A DNA stretch of 20,995 nt from DATCDR01 sp036510575 (lineage in GTDB: Bacteria > Actinomycetota > Acidimicrobiia > Acidimicrobiales > Bog-793): NCBI GenBank assembly GCA_036510575.1, contig DATCDR010000226.1, forward strand, positions 1 through 20,995, in the 5' to 3' direction. The position numbers were made by a program, and so were the translations under genes. This document shows, one piece after another, positions 7,277 through 15,271 of this stretch (position 1 is the first letter of the stretch; every line of letters starts with the position of its first letter). The notes under the pieces are model-generated. The model had not been told where the DNA came from, ran no database searches, and worked only from the letters and a program-made list of their open reading frames with translations.

Positions 7277-8551
7277 ATGCATTTACGCACGCATAAAAGA
7301 AGGGCTGGGATGGGACTGCTTGTCGCAGCCGTCACTTTGCTCGTAGCGGTAACGCCGAGTATCGCTTTGGCGGCTCGCGCACCCGCGCTTCGCAGTGCGG
7401 CAAAGTCGACGATCAACCTGGAGCAGATCAACCTCACGTCGCTGCCTGGCGTCTGGGACGACCAAGGTGCGCTGCAGGCCTACTTCAGCTACGTCAACGC
7501 GCACGGCGGTGTTGGTGGGCACAAAATCAACATGACCGAGTGCTACGCCGGTAGCTTGATCGTGTCTACTCCGAACGCGGCGACCAACTGCGCGCAGCAA
7601 GCGGTCAGCAACCACGTGTTGGCGCTCGTCGGCTCGTTCAACTTGTTCGACTCGAACGTCTTGCCGATCGTCTCGCCGGCGCACATTGCCGACTTCGGGA
7701 ACTTCCCTCTGTCTCAGATCGACAACATGAGCAAGGACTCCTACCCGTTGCTTACGGGGAGCGCCCTCTTCGCCTCCGGAGTCGGCACGATGTTGGTCCA
7801 GGAGGGACATTGCAAGACGGTCGGAACCATCGCCGTCTCTGGCACGCCGACTGAAACCGAGGTTGTGAACGCGGTCAACTCCGGCACGAAGTACGCGGGT
7901 GGCAAGGTTGTCTCCCCGGTTCTCGTGTCCGCTACCGAGACTGACTTCGCGCCAGCTGTGGCCACGCTCGAGAGCGAAGGCGCCACCTGCATCGCTGACG
8001 AGCTCGGCACGACCGGTGGCGTCGCCCTCGCGACCGCGGTGAGCCAGTCTGGTGAGCACGTGATCATCGGTTCAACCGGACCTGCCTACTCCCCAGCTGC
8101 TATCTCGGCACTCGGCCCTCTGGCCAATGGCATCTTGCTCGACCAGACGGCGCAAGAGCTTGCTCAGGTGACGGACGCCGGGTACCACACGCCGGCTGAG
8201 AAGCTCTTCTACCAGATCATGCAGCAGTACGACCCAGGGAACATCCCGCTCGGCAACAGCGAGTGGCCCTGCTACGAGTCGGCAGTTGCGAGCGTGATCG
8301 TGCTGAAGTACATGGTGGCGCACGGGATGTCGTTGACGCCGGCCAACTTCGAGAAGGCGATTCCGAAGGTCAACTTGGTGACTGGCTTCTTCGCCCCGGT
8401 CAACTTCGCGTCGGCCCCTCCGGTCAAGTCACTCCCACGGGACCACGCGGTGTCGGTCAACTACCTCAAGGTGGAAAACGACACGATCGTTCCCATCACG
8501 CACCGCAACTACAACGCGGCGCTTGCGCTCGTCAAGTACCCGAACGGCTGA
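7277..8551 (+). CDS. Secreted substrate-binding protein of Liv-type ABC transporter (Peripla_BP_6)
   Basis: A 424-residue type I periplasmic-binding-fold protein. Residues 1-33 form a signal peptide: basic start (RTHKRR), hydrophobic core GLLVAAVTLLVAV, and ALA or ARA cleavage site around residue 32-35. The mature part starts with a LEQINLT strand and shows the two-lobe pattern of LivK-like proteins (QAYFSYVNAHGGVGGHKI near the start, a hinge around the middle). There is no lipobox Cys, whereas many Gram-positive binding proteins are lipid-anchored, so this one may be free or held by an uncleaved signal. It would bind the substrate outside the membrane and deliver it to the fused permease encoded upstream. 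Five or so Cys residues lie in the mature part and could form disulfides. The ligand is unknown. Confidence 0.92.
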   Translation: MHLRTHKRRAGMGLLVAAVTLLVAVTPSIALAARAPALRSAAKSTINLEQINLTSLPGVWDDQGALQAYFSYVNAHGGVGGHKINMTECYAGSLIVSTPNAATNCAQQAVSNHVLALVGSFNLFDSNVLPIVSPAHIADFGNFPLSQIDNMSKDSYPLLTGSALFASGVGTMLVQEGHCKTVGTIAVSGTPTETEVVNAVNSGTKYAGGKVVSPVLVSATETDFAPAVATLESEGATCIADELGTTGGVALATAVSQSGEHVIIGSTGPAYSPAAISALGPLANGILLDQTAQELAQVTDAGYHTPAEKLFYQIMQQYDPGNIPLGNSEWPCYESAVASVIVLKYMVAHGMSLTPANFEKAIPKVNLVTGFFAPVNFASAPPVKSLPRDHAVSVNYLKVENDTIVPITHRNYNAALALVKYPNG

Positions 8552-8593
8552 GGCTCGGCTCTACGCGGCCTGACATTCAGGCCGGTCGATGAC

Positions 8594-8628
8594 TGGGTGG
8601 GGATGCCCTTTTCGGGCGTCCCCACCCA
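8594..8628 (+). terminator. Strong hairpin terminator after the transporter unit
   Basis: A 15-bp stem (left arm 8594-8608 containing GGGTGGGGATGCCC, right arm 8614-8628) with one G-U pair closes a TTTTC loop, 43 bases after the binding-protein stop. There is no long T-run afterwards, as is common in actinobacteria. It probably separates the transporter unit from the beta-oxidation unit. Confidence 0.8.
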
Positions 8629-8966
8629 CTTCCTCGCTCGCGGAAGGTGCGGGAGTGCGCTGCGCCGATGTTTCGCGCTGTCACCTGGTTCGCTCCACGA
8701 TCGTGGGCGGAATCCGAGTTGCGTCGCGCGTCGGCGCTGGTCATAGCCGTTCGTGACCATCGAAAAGCACACCGAGAGTAGCGACAAATCAGTGGGAGAC
8801 TCGAGCCGACCACCCAGGTGGGTGACCTCGGGTGCTGTGATAAACAGTGCGACAAAATCAGCTGGCGCAGCGCGTTCGAATCAGGTAGTAAGAACTCGAA
8901 CGACGTAGTAGACCTTGTCGTGCCGCAGCGGCATTCGGGTTCAGTAACTCCATCAGATCGAAAAGT
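8629..8966. other. Intergenic region upstream of the SDR unit
   Basis: No gene is supported here. It should hold the promoter of the 9001-14182 unit, but I cannot pick a clear -35/-10 pair. A perfect 12-bp palindrome CCACGATCGTGG lies at 8695-8706 and may be an operator. Confidence 0.5.
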
Positions 8967-8995
8967 GGCCGCTCCTCTAGCGGTCGGAGGGGAGC
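8967..8995 (+). promoter_or_regulatory. Candidate two-state leader controlling SDR translation
   Basis: Two hairpins compete. Helix A pairs GGCCGCT (8967-8973) with AGCGGTC (8979-8985) around a CCTCT loop and leaves the Shine-Dalgarno GGAGGGGAG (8986-8994) free. Helix B pairs GCTCCTCT (8971-8978) with AGGGGAGC (8988-8995), with one G-U pair, and covers that Shine-Dalgarno. They share bases, so cannot coexist. Arms are seen directly; a regulatory role is inference and could be chance in GC-rich sequence. Confidence 0.35.
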
Positions 8996-9000
8996 AGGCG

Positions 9001-9927
9001 ATGGGTGATCTTTGCGCAGGTCGGGTAGTGATCGTGACGGGTGCCGGCCGAGGGATTGGTCGCGCTGAAGCACTCGGATTCGCCGCAGAGGGCGCAAAAG
9101 TCGTCGTTGCCGACATCGGCGTGGAGCTCGACGGGTCCGGTGCGACCGCATCGGTCGGTCAGGGTGTCGTAGACGAGATCGTCGCGCTCGGTGGCGAAGC
9201 CGTTCTCTCGACGGCCGACGTCGGAGACTCGACTGGCGCCAAGGAGATCTTCGATCTCGCGCTCGACACCTTCGGCGGCATCGACATCATCGTCAACAAT
9301 GCCGGGATCCTCCGCGACAAGATGATCTTCAATATGGACGAAGCGGATTTCGACGCCGTCATCCGTGTCCACCTGAAGGGGACCTTCAACCTGAACCGCC
9401 TCGGCGCCATCTACTGGCGCGAGCGCAACAAGGAAGGGTTGGAGAACGACGCGCGAATAATTAACACCTCCTCGCCCGCCGGGCTGTACGGCAACGTCGG
9501 ACAGCAGAATTACTCCGCGGCCAAGGCAGGAGCGGCCGCGATGGTCATCGGCCTCGCCCGCGAGCTCGGGCGCTACGGCGTCACCGCCAATGCGATCTCG
9601 CCTGGTGCGCGCACGCGCATGACCGACTCGATTCCGCGTCCAGGTGGTGCCGCGCCCGTCCCGACGGACGGTCCGGATCTGCGCGGTCCAGAGAACGTCG
9701 CGCCGCTCGTCGTGTGGCTCGGCAGTTCCGAGGCCAAGGACGTGACCGGTCAGGTCTTCGAGGTCGGCGGTGGCCACATCGCGGTAGCCGAGGGATGGCG
9801 CCACGGACCTGGGGTGGACAGCGAGACGACCTGGGTCCCGTCTGAGCTCGGACCGCTCGTCACCAAGATCGTGTCCGAGGCGTATCAGGTGCCCGTTCCA
9901 GGCGGACCCCGCCCGAGCTCGAATTAA
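9001..9927 (+). CDS. SDR-family dehydrogenase, probable 3-hydroxyacyl-CoA/hydroxysteroid type (17beta-HSD4-like)
   Basis: A 308-residue classical short-chain dehydrogenase. The cofactor motif TGAGRGIG is at 13-20, with an acidic residue at the end of the second strand (VVVADIG) favouring NAD(H). NNAG is at 99-102. The catalytic set is Ser158, Tyr171 and Lys175 with normal spacing, followed by the SPGARTRM segment. A C-terminal extension of about 50 residues after the usual GG end resembles the 17beta-HSD4/multifunctional-enzyme-2 type. It would oxidise a 3-hydroxyacyl-CoA made by the MaoC pair encoded next. The ATG at 9001 is chosen because GGAGGGGAG lies six bases upstream and the Rossmann strand starts at once; a longer in-frame start at 8818 adds unrelated sequence. 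First gene of the unit. Confidence 0.92.
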   Translation: MGDLCAGRVVIVTGAGRGIGRAEALGFAAEGAKVVVADIGVELDGSGATASVGQGVVDEIVALGGEAVLSTADVGDSTGAKEIFDLALDTFGGIDIIVNNAGILRDKMIFNMDEADFDAVIRVHLKGTFNLNRLGAIYWRERNKEGLENDARIINTSSPAGLYGNVGQQNYSAAKAGAAAMVIGLARELGRYGVTANAISPGARTRMTDSIPRPGGAAPVPTDGPDLRGPENVAPLVVWLGSSEAKDVTGQVFEVGGGHIAVAEGWRHGPGVDSETTWVPSELGPLVTKIVSEAYQVPVPGGPRPSSN

Positions 9928-9948
9928 TTAACGGAAGGAGACCAAGAG

Positions 9949-10419
9949 ATGGCAGCCGAGCGCTTCCCGATCGAGCAGGGACACGTGATGATGTTCGCCC
10001 GTGCGATCGGGGACTACAACCCTGTGTACTTCGCAGAGGAGGGCGCGATCGCGCCGCCCACCTTCGTGATCGCCGACATGCACTTTGACCCGGAGTCAGG
10101 ACTGCGACCGCATCCAGATCGGCAGTGGCACGGCTCGGGGAAGGAGCCGACCTCCCGTCCACCCGAGGGCAGCGGTGGCGGTGGTGGCGGCGGCATGGGC
10201 CTTCACGCCGAAGAGACCTTCGAGATCCGCCGACCGGTCCGGGTTGGCGAAGTGCTCACCAAGACGACCCTCCCCGGGGAGACTTGGGAGCGAGAGGGTC
10301 GCCGTGGTGGCAAGCTGCACTTCTCCGAGACACTCCACGAGTACCGCGACGAGTCGGGCGAGCTGGTCGTCATCGCTCGCATGGTCGGGGTGCGCACCGA
10401 GCGGAACCCGGACGCCTGA
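9949..10419 (+). CDS. MaoC-like half-hydratase subunit, N-terminal (FAS1-like dehydratase) type, probably non-catalytic
   Basis: A 156-residue hot-dog-fold protein of the MaoC N-terminal type. The hydratase-2 motif is degenerate: GDYNPVY at 21-27 keeps the Asp and Asn-Pro but has Tyr27 where the catalytic His should be. A run of seven Gly (76-82) interrupts the fold in a loop. It is directly followed by a small MaoC protein with an intact motif, so the two most likely make a heterodimer copying the double hot-dog fold, as ChsH1/ChsH2 do in Mycobacterium. AAGGAG upstream supports the ATG at 9949, 21 bases after the SDR stop. Role: bind the acyl chain and complete the enoyl-CoA hydratase. The acyl preference is unknown. 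Confidence 0.87.
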   Translation: MAAERFPIEQGHVMMFARAIGDYNPVYFAEEGAIAPPTFVIADMHFDPESGLRPHPDRQWHGSGKEPTSRPPEGSGGGGGGGMGLHAEETFEIRRPVRVGEVLTKTTLPGETWEREGRRGGKLHFSETLHEYRDESGELVVIARMVGVRTERNPDA

Positions 10420-10420
10420 G

Positions 10421-10843
10421 ATGCCACTTTCAGCATCGAAAATCGCCGTCGGCGACACGCACGAGTCGATCATCGTCGAGGATCTGAAGCGGACCCAGAT
10501 CGTCCAGTACGCCGGGGCATCGGGTGACTTCAACCCGCTGCACACCGACGAGCCGTTCGCCACTATCGCCGCGGGAAATCCATCGACGTTCGCGCACGGC
10601 ATGCTGACGATGGGCATGACCGGGAAGATGCTCACTGATTGGGTCGGAGCAGATCGCGTCACGCTCTACGGTGGCCGGTTCACCGCCCAGGTATGGCCAG
10701 GCGACACCCTAAGTGCGGTCGCGACCGTCGAGGCGATCCGTGAGGAGAACGGCGAACACTTCGTCGACCTCACGATCTCGACAACGAACCAGGACGGCAG
10801 GGAGGTCTTTGCCGGTAGGGCGTCCGCGCGTATCGACGCCTAA
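10421..10843 (+). CDS. MaoC-type (R)-enoyl-CoA hydratase subunit, catalytic
   Basis: A 140-residue single hot-dog protein with the full hydratase-2 motif: YAGASGDFNPLHTDEPFA, with the catalytic dyad Asp36 and His41, followed by the HGMLTMG segment. It would add water to a 2-enoyl-CoA. At 140 residues it has one hot-dog domain, so it needs a partner; the preceding gene, whose stop is one base before this ATG, supplies it. That close spacing implies translational coupling; there is no separate strong Shine-Dalgarno. A longer frame reaching upstream to 10085 overlaps the previous gene and looks spurious. The product should be a 3-hydroxyacyl-CoA for the SDR or for direct cleavage by the thiolase-fold lyase. 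Confidence 0.92.
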   Translation: MPLSASKIAVGDTHESIIVEDLKRTQIVQYAGASGDFNPLHTDEPFATIAAGNPSTFAHGMLTMGMTGKMLTDWVGADRVTLYGGRFTAQVWPGDTLSAVATVEAIREENGEHFVDLTISTTNQDGREVFAGRASARIDA

Positions 10844-10975
10844 GGTCGCAAGCGAGCAGGCGCCGTCCTCATGGTTCGGCGATCGCGACTGGCGAAGTGG
10901 TGTCCCTCGGTGATACGAGGGTTCGACAAGGGAACGCGCGTCGCGGACACAAGGGGCCGCGACAAAGGGGAAGCG

Positions 10976-12070
10976 ATGATCGTCTTTGAGGTCACCGAAG
11001 AACAAGAGGAGTTCCGTCAGGCGCTCCGCCGGTTCTTTCAGCAAAAGTCGCAGTTGACCGAGGTTCGTCGGATGATGGCGACTGACGACGGCTATGACGC
11101 CGCCGTTTGGAAGCAGATGGCCGAACAGCTCGGGCTGCAAGGGCTGCTCATCCCTGAACGCCTCGGCGGCTCAGAGCTGACGTTTGTGGAGCTGGCGATC
11201 GTCTTCGAGGAGATGGGCTCGGTGCTCGCCTGCGCTCCGTTCTTTTCGACAGTCGCGCTCGCTGCGAACGCGCTCCTGGCGAGCGGCGGACCAGTAGCAG
11301 AGCAGCATCTGCCAGGCATCGCGGCTGGAACCACGATCGCGACCGTTGCCATGACCGACGCGGAGCGGCCGACCCTCGCGCACCGAAGCGGCGACGGGTA
11401 CTCCCTCGACGGCTCGAAGCGGTTCGTTGTCGACGGCTGTCTCGCCGATCTGCTACTCGTTGTCGCCGATCTCGAGGGCGAGAGCGTCTTGTTCGCGCTC
11501 GACGCTGCGGCAACCGGCCTGTCGCGGATTGCCGAGCCGACCCTTGATCGCACGCGAAAGCTCGCCCGGCTCAACTTCGATGCGGTGCCAGCGACGCGGG
11601 TCACCGCGCCAGGTGAAGGTGCGGCGGTTCTCGAGAAGACCGTGCGCCTCGCAACGGTGGCGCTAGCCGCCGAACAGGTAGGTGGCGCACAGGCGTGCCT
11701 CGACATGGCCGTCGCCTATGCAAAAGACCGCGTTCAGTTCGGTAGGGCGATCGGATCGTTCCAAGCAGTGAAGCATCTCTGTGCGGACACCTTGCTCGAG
11801 GTCGAGTCGGCGCGCTCGGCAGCGTCGTACGCCGCGTGGGCTGTGGCCGAAGGCTCAGAGGATCAACAGATGGTGGCCGAGATTGCCAAGGCCGCTGCGT
11901 CGGAGGCGTTTCTGCTCGCCGCGACGAACAACCTGCAGATCCACGGCGGCATTGGTTTTACTTGGGAGGTCGACTGCCACCTCTACCTCCGTCGAGCCAA
12001 GTCCTCGGAGGCCTTCTTCGGGACGCCAATCGAGCACCGCGAATCCGTCGCCGCCAAGCTCGGTCTCTGA
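10976..12070 (+). CDS. Acyl-CoA dehydrogenase subunit 1, probably non-catalytic half of a heteromer
   Basis: A 364-residue acyl-CoA dehydrogenase-fold protein with the helical N-domain, middle beta-domain and C-domain in order. DRVQFGRAIGSFQAVKH (251 onward) is the conserved C-domain segment contacting flavin of the partner, and QIHGGIGFTWE follows. Key residues are missing: the mid-domain TEPxxGSD flavin/substrate motif is unrecognisable (AMTDAERPTL instead), the MCAD-type Glu near the C-terminus is Phe348 (AFFGT for IYEGT), and the helix-G Glu used by isovaleryl/long-chain enzymes appears as Ala226. This suits the non-catalytic partner in an alpha2beta2 enzyme such as the steroid ChsE pairs. 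The start at 10976 has AAAGGGG upstream; a frame from 10871 adds an Arg-rich unrelated stretch. It lies 132 bases after the hydratase gene. Confidence 0.9.
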   Translation: MIVFEVTEEQEEFRQALRRFFQQKSQLTEVRRMMATDDGYDAAVWKQMAEQLGLQGLLIPERLGGSELTFVELAIVFEEMGSVLACAPFFSTVALAANALLASGGPVAEQHLPGIAAGTTIATVAMTDAERPTLAHRSGDGYSLDGSKRFVVDGCLADLLLVVADLEGESVLFALDAAATGLSRIAEPTLDRTRKLARLNFDAVPATRVTAPGEGAAVLEKTVRLATVALAAEQVGGAQACLDMAVAYAKDRVQFGRAIGSFQAVKHLCADTLLEVESARSAASYAAWAVAEGSEDQQMVAEIAKAAASEAFLLAATNNLQIHGGIGFTWEVDCHLYLRRAKSSEAFFGTPIEHRESVAAKLGL

Positions 12071-12109
12071 GCGGCTCGCAGCCGCCAAACAGCACACGGC
12101 GACTGATTG

Positions 12110-14182
12110 ATGCTCACCCGCTACCCGATCGTGTTGACGGCGTTCGCAGTGGCGGGCGTCTTTGCGGTGTTTCGGATCCGAAGGCTTGTCCGCGCGATCG
12201 CGCAGGGCAAGCCCATGCGGGGACGTCGCAACCTTGGCCGGGCGGTGGTCGCGGAGCTTCGAGATGTGCTCGGCCAGGCCAAGTTGCTTCGGTGGTCGTT
12301 GCCTGGCGCAGCTCATGCGCTCGTGTTTTGGGGCTTCATCGTCTTGCTGCTCACGATCGTCGAGGCCATCGGCGACCTGTTCGACCGGACCTTCGCGATT
12401 CCAGGCATCGGGCACCTTGGGGCAGTCGGGTTTCTGGAGGATCTGTTCGCGCTCCTCGTTCTGGTCGGGGTGGCGGCGTTCGTGGCTATCCGCGTCGCTT
12501 CGAGCACGAGGCGTCACGGCCGGCAGTCGCGTTTTTCCGGCTCGCACAGCGGCGCCGCCTGGCTGATTCTCTGGATGATCACCGCCGTGATCGTGACCTT
12601 GCTCGGCTACCGCGGCGCGCAAGACGTGACGGGCGACTTTCCCTACGACCGGTGGGCTTTTGTATCCCATGCGGTCGGCCACGTGCTCCGACCACTCGGA
12701 CTCGGCACCAATCGAGTGCTCGAAACGTGCTTGCTCGATGCGAACCTGATCGTGATTGCGATCTTCCTCGTGCTGGTCCTCAACTCCAAGCACTCTCATA
12801 TCTTTCTCGCACCGATCAACATTGCGTTCTCGCGCCAACCCCGCGCGCTTGGCGCGCTTGCTGAGTACCCGCTGATTGACATCGAGACGATGGACGAGGA
12901 CACCGTCTTTGGCGTCGGGACGATTACGGACTTCAGCTGGAAGCAGCTGCTCGATTTCGCGACCTGCACGGAGTGTGGGCGCTGCCAGAGCCAGTGCCCG
13001 GCGTGGGCGACTGGGAAGCCGCTGTCGCCGAAGCTCCTCGTGATGGCAGTACGCGACGAGGCGATTCGCTTCGAGGGCGCTCGTAAGACCGGTGAGCGCC
13101 CGCCGCTCGTGCCTGGCATCGTCGACCCTGACGTCCTCTGGGCCTGCACCACATGTGGCGCCTGCGTAGAGGAGTGCCCGGTCGACATCGAGCACGTTGA
13201 CGCGATCGTCGATCTTCGTCGCTTCCAGGTGATGATGGACTCGGCGATGCCGCCGGAGGCTGTCTCGATGCTGCGCAACATCGAGACGCGTGGCGACCCG
13301 TGGGGTCTTGGTGCCTCGAAACGGTCGTCGTGGTACGAAGAGCTGGACTTTGCCGTCCGTGTCGTCGACGGCCCGGTCCCCGACGACGTCGAGTACCTCT
13401 ACTGGACTGGTTGCGCCGGTGCGCTCGACGACCGAGGGCGACGCACCGCCCAGGCGCTTGCTCGCCTGCTCGAGCGGGCTGGCATCTCCTTTGCGGTACT
13501 CGGTCCTGCTGAGTCCTGCACGGGTGACCCGGCGCGGCGGATCGGCGACGAGTACCGCTTCCAGCAACAAGCGGAGCGCAACGTCGAGTTGTTGAACCGC
13601 GTCGGCGCGCCAAAGATCGTCACCTCTTGTCCGCACTGTTTCAACTCGCTTCGAAACGAGTACCCCGCCTTTGGCGGCGACTATGAGGTCGTCCATCACG
13701 CGCAGCTGCTCGCAGAGCTCGTCAAGCGCGATCAGCTGAGCCCGGGTCGACTGGGAGAGAGCATCACCTACCACGACCCTTGCTACCTCTCACGCCACAA
13801 CCGCGTGATTGACGAGCCCCGCGAGCTACTCGACTCCCTGGTCGACGGCGGGCTGGTCGAGATGGAGCGCCACGGTACGCAGAGCTTCTGCTGCGGTGCA
13901 GGAGGTGCTCGCATGTGGATGGAAGAGTCCATCGGCGAGCGCATCAACCTCGAACGAGTCAGCCAGGCCGCTGCGACCGGGGCGAGCATCGTAGCCACCG
14001 CCTGCCCGTTCTGCTCGGTGATGCTTGACGACGGGTCGAAGTCGGTCGGCGGAGCAGAGCCGCTCGAGGTCATCGATCTCGCCTTGTTGCTCGAGCGCTC
14101 GCTCGGCGATAACCCGCGGCCTAAAGGTGTGGATGTGGCGACCTACGGGCGCGTCGAGCCCTCCGCAGGGGGCGAATCCTGA
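12110..14182 (+). CDS. etfD: EtfD-type membrane Fe-S ETF:(mena)quinone oxidoreductase
   Basis: A 690-residue protein of the Rv0338c/EtfD type. The N-terminal 230 residues have about five membrane helices like the NarI cytochrome b subunit. Next comes a ferredoxin part with two Cys motifs: Cys286, 289, 292, 296 and Cys346, 349, 352, 356, each ending in CP. The C-terminal part has CCG-domain motifs of heterodisulfide-reductase type: TGCAG, SCPHC, HDPCY, FCCGAGG and ACPFC. In Mycobacterium EtfD takes electrons from EtfBA reduced by acyl-CoA dehydrogenases and passes them to menaquinone. Linkage here to etfB, etfA and two dehydrogenases fits exactly that role. ATG 12110 is preferred over the TTG one codon earlier; the ribosome site is weak. 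The final 40 bases overlap the convergent hydrolase gene. Confidence 0.9.
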   Translation: MLTRYPIVLTAFAVAGVFAVFRIRRLVRAIAQGKPMRGRRNLGRAVVAELRDVLGQAKLLRWSLPGAAHALVFWGFIVLLLTIVEAIGDLFDRTFAIPGIGHLGAVGFLEDLFALLVLVGVAAFVAIRVASSTRRHGRQSRFSGSHSGAAWLILWMITAVIVTLLGYRGAQDVTGDFPYDRWAFVSHAVGHVLRPLGLGTNRVLETCLLDANLIVIAIFLVLVLNSKHSHIFLAPINIAFSRQPRALGALAEYPLIDIETMDEDTVFGVGTITDFSWKQLLDFATCTECGRCQSQCPAWATGKPLSPKLLVMAVRDEAIRFEGARKTGERPPLVPGIVDPDVLWACTTCGACVEECPVDIEHVDAIVDLRRFQVMMDSAMPPEAVSMLRNIETRGDPWGLGASKRSSWYEELDFAVRVVDGPVPDDVEYLYWTGCAGALDDRGRRTAQALARLLERAGISFAVLGPAESCTGDPARRIGDEYRFQQQAERNVELLNRVGAPKIVTSCPHCFNSLRNEYPAFGGDYEVVHHAQLLAELVKRDQLSPGRLGESITYHDPCYLSRHNRVIDEPRELLDSLVDGGLVEMERHGTQSFCCGAGGARMWMEESIGERINLERVSQAAATGASIVATACPFCSVMLDDGSKSVGGAEPLEVIDLALLLERSLGDNPRPKGVDVATYGRVEPSAGGES

Positions 14183-15045
14183 TGAACCAAGAAGTGCTCG
14201 CGAATCAGCGCGACCGCACGCTCGGTGTTCTCGTGCAGCACGAGGTGGCCTGCGTCGAGCGCCACCAGATCGCCACCGGCGAGCTCGGCCTGGACTCGAA
14301 ATCGGTTGAGGCCGAGCGAGCTCCTAAGCCCGCACACCACCGTCACTTTGCCGGCGAGCTCCCCAAGGACGGTGGCCGCACCTCGGCCGCCGTCTATCGT
14401 CGCCGCTCGCTCGTAGATGCCGGCCTCTACCTCGGGCGAGCAAGCGAGATTGACGCTGCCATCAGGCTGGTCGATCGTTCCATATCTGAGATATGCCCGG
14501 AGCGCGGCGTCCTCGAGCGCGTCGAGCGGTGGGCGCGAACCGTAGGACGCGGCCATCTCCTCCCGACTGGGCCAGTTGATCCGGCGTCGACGCGTCTGTT
14601 CGGCGAGGGGATTGGCGACGTCGCCAAGGGATTGCTGGTCGAAGGCGATCGCCTCGGCGAGAATCGCATGCAGCACGAGCCCAGGCGTGAGGGCGTTCAG
14701 CCAGACCGCTACACCTCCGCCCATGGAAGCACCGACGACGAAGGCCTGCTCGATACCGAGCTGACCAAGAGCGCCCTGGAGCTCGGTCGCGATGGAAGGA
14801 AACGCGAACTCACCAGGTGCGCGCGGCGGGTCCGTTCGACCGTGCCCTCGCAGGTCGATGCCGACGGGGTGGTAGTCGTGGCCGGCGAGGCGTCGAGCGA
14901 TCGGGTCGTACATGCCGGCGCAAAAGCCGTTTGCGTGCAGCAACAAGAGCGGTGTTCCCTGTCCACCCCAGTCGAGCCCGGCGACGCGGCGCCCATCTAC
15001 CGCCAGCTCGAACGGCGTTGCATCATGGCCTACGTCCTCGCTCAT
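14143..15045 (-). CDS. Alpha/beta-hydrolase, convergent to etfD
   Basis: A 300-residue alpha/beta-hydrolase. HANGF (37-41) forms the oxyanion region, DLRGHGRTD (64-72) the usual loop, the nucleophile elbow is VVGASMGGG with Ser107, and the catalytic His is His267 in DAGHLVLHE. The acid residue usually found after strand 7 (GxxD) is not obvious: the segment reads CGLRSSLGLNRF, so the acid may sit elsewhere or be lost. It could release an acid from an ester or act as a thioesterase or C-C hydrolase; substrate unknown. The start at 15045 is supported by GAGGAG four bases upstream; a longer frame from 15120 adds Arg-rich sequence. It is the only leftward gene within the rightward block and shares its 3' end with etfD by a 40-base overlap. 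Confidence 0.88.
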   Translation of the reverse strand: MSEDVGHDATPFELAVDGRRVAGLDWGGQGTPLLLLHANGFCAGMYDPIARRLAGHDYHPVGIDLRGHGRTDPPRAPGEFAFPSIATELQGALGQLGIEQAFVVGASMGGGVAVWLNALTPGLVLHAILAEAIAFDQQSLGDVANPLAEQTRRRRINWPSREEMAASYGSRPPLDALEDAALRAYLRYGTIDQPDGSVNLACSPEVEAGIYERAATIDGGRGAATVLGELAGKVTVVCGLRSSLGLNRFRVQAELAGGDLVALDAGHLVLHENTERAVALIREHFLVHQDSPPAEGSTRP

Positions 15046-15049
15046 CGAG

Positions 15050-15055
15050 CTCCTC
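15050..15055 (-). promoter_or_regulatory. Shine-Dalgarno of the alpha/beta-hydrolase gene
   Basis: The reverse strand reads GAGGAG four bases before the ATG at 15045. This decides between that start and the upstream one at 15120. Confidence 0.8.
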
Positions 15056-15171
15056 GATCGAGCCCGTTCCGCGTGCGCAACACGGGCTGGGCAGCGTGCT
15101 CGCCGGGAGATGCTACACAAGCCGTCAGGATCGACTCCGGGATCGACGCGGTTGGTTCGCCCAGCACGGCA

Positions 15172-15184
15172 CGTTTTGAAAACG
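15172..15184. promoter_or_regulatory. A+T-rich palindrome between divergent hydrolase and ligase genes
   Basis: CGTTTTGAAAACG is a perfect 6-base dyad about one base, standing out as A+T-rich in a GC-rich 236-base divergent spacer. It lies 98 bases upstream of the ligase start and 127 upstream of the hydrolase start, a reasonable place for a shared operator. Function not shown. Confidence 0.35.
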
Positions 15185-15251
15185 CGCAGATTCGGAGTGC
15201 GCGAGGTCCGGGCAGATACCGAGTAGCCGGCTTCGTCACCGGTGTCGGCCC

Positions 15252-15271
15252 GATGAGAGAAGATGAGAGAA
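15252..15271 (+). repeat. Tandem 10-bp direct repeat before ligase copy 2
   Basis: GATGAGAGAA occurs twice head to tail, ending ten bases before the GTG start. The second copy runs into the presumed ribosome site (AGAAGGGG), so copy-number change by slippage would alter the leader rather than the coding frame. Confidence 0.7.

Noticed and set aside
7283..8059. 258-codon leftward open frame
   Set aside because: Antisense to the binding protein; no domain, and the rightward gene has a signal peptide and a strong ribosome site.
8818..9000. N-terminal extension of the SDR
   Set aside because: The added 61 residues precede the Rossmann strand without family match, and a strong ribosome site fixes the start at 9001.
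10085..10420. N-terminal extension of the second MaoC subunit
   Set aside because: It would overlap the first MaoC subunit gene in another frame and give Arg/Ser-rich sequence unlike any hot-dog domain.
11855..13774. 639-codon leftward open frame
   Set aside because: Antisense to the convincing etfD gene; the product is rich in Arg, Asp and His with no motif, as expected for a shadow of high-GC coding DNA.
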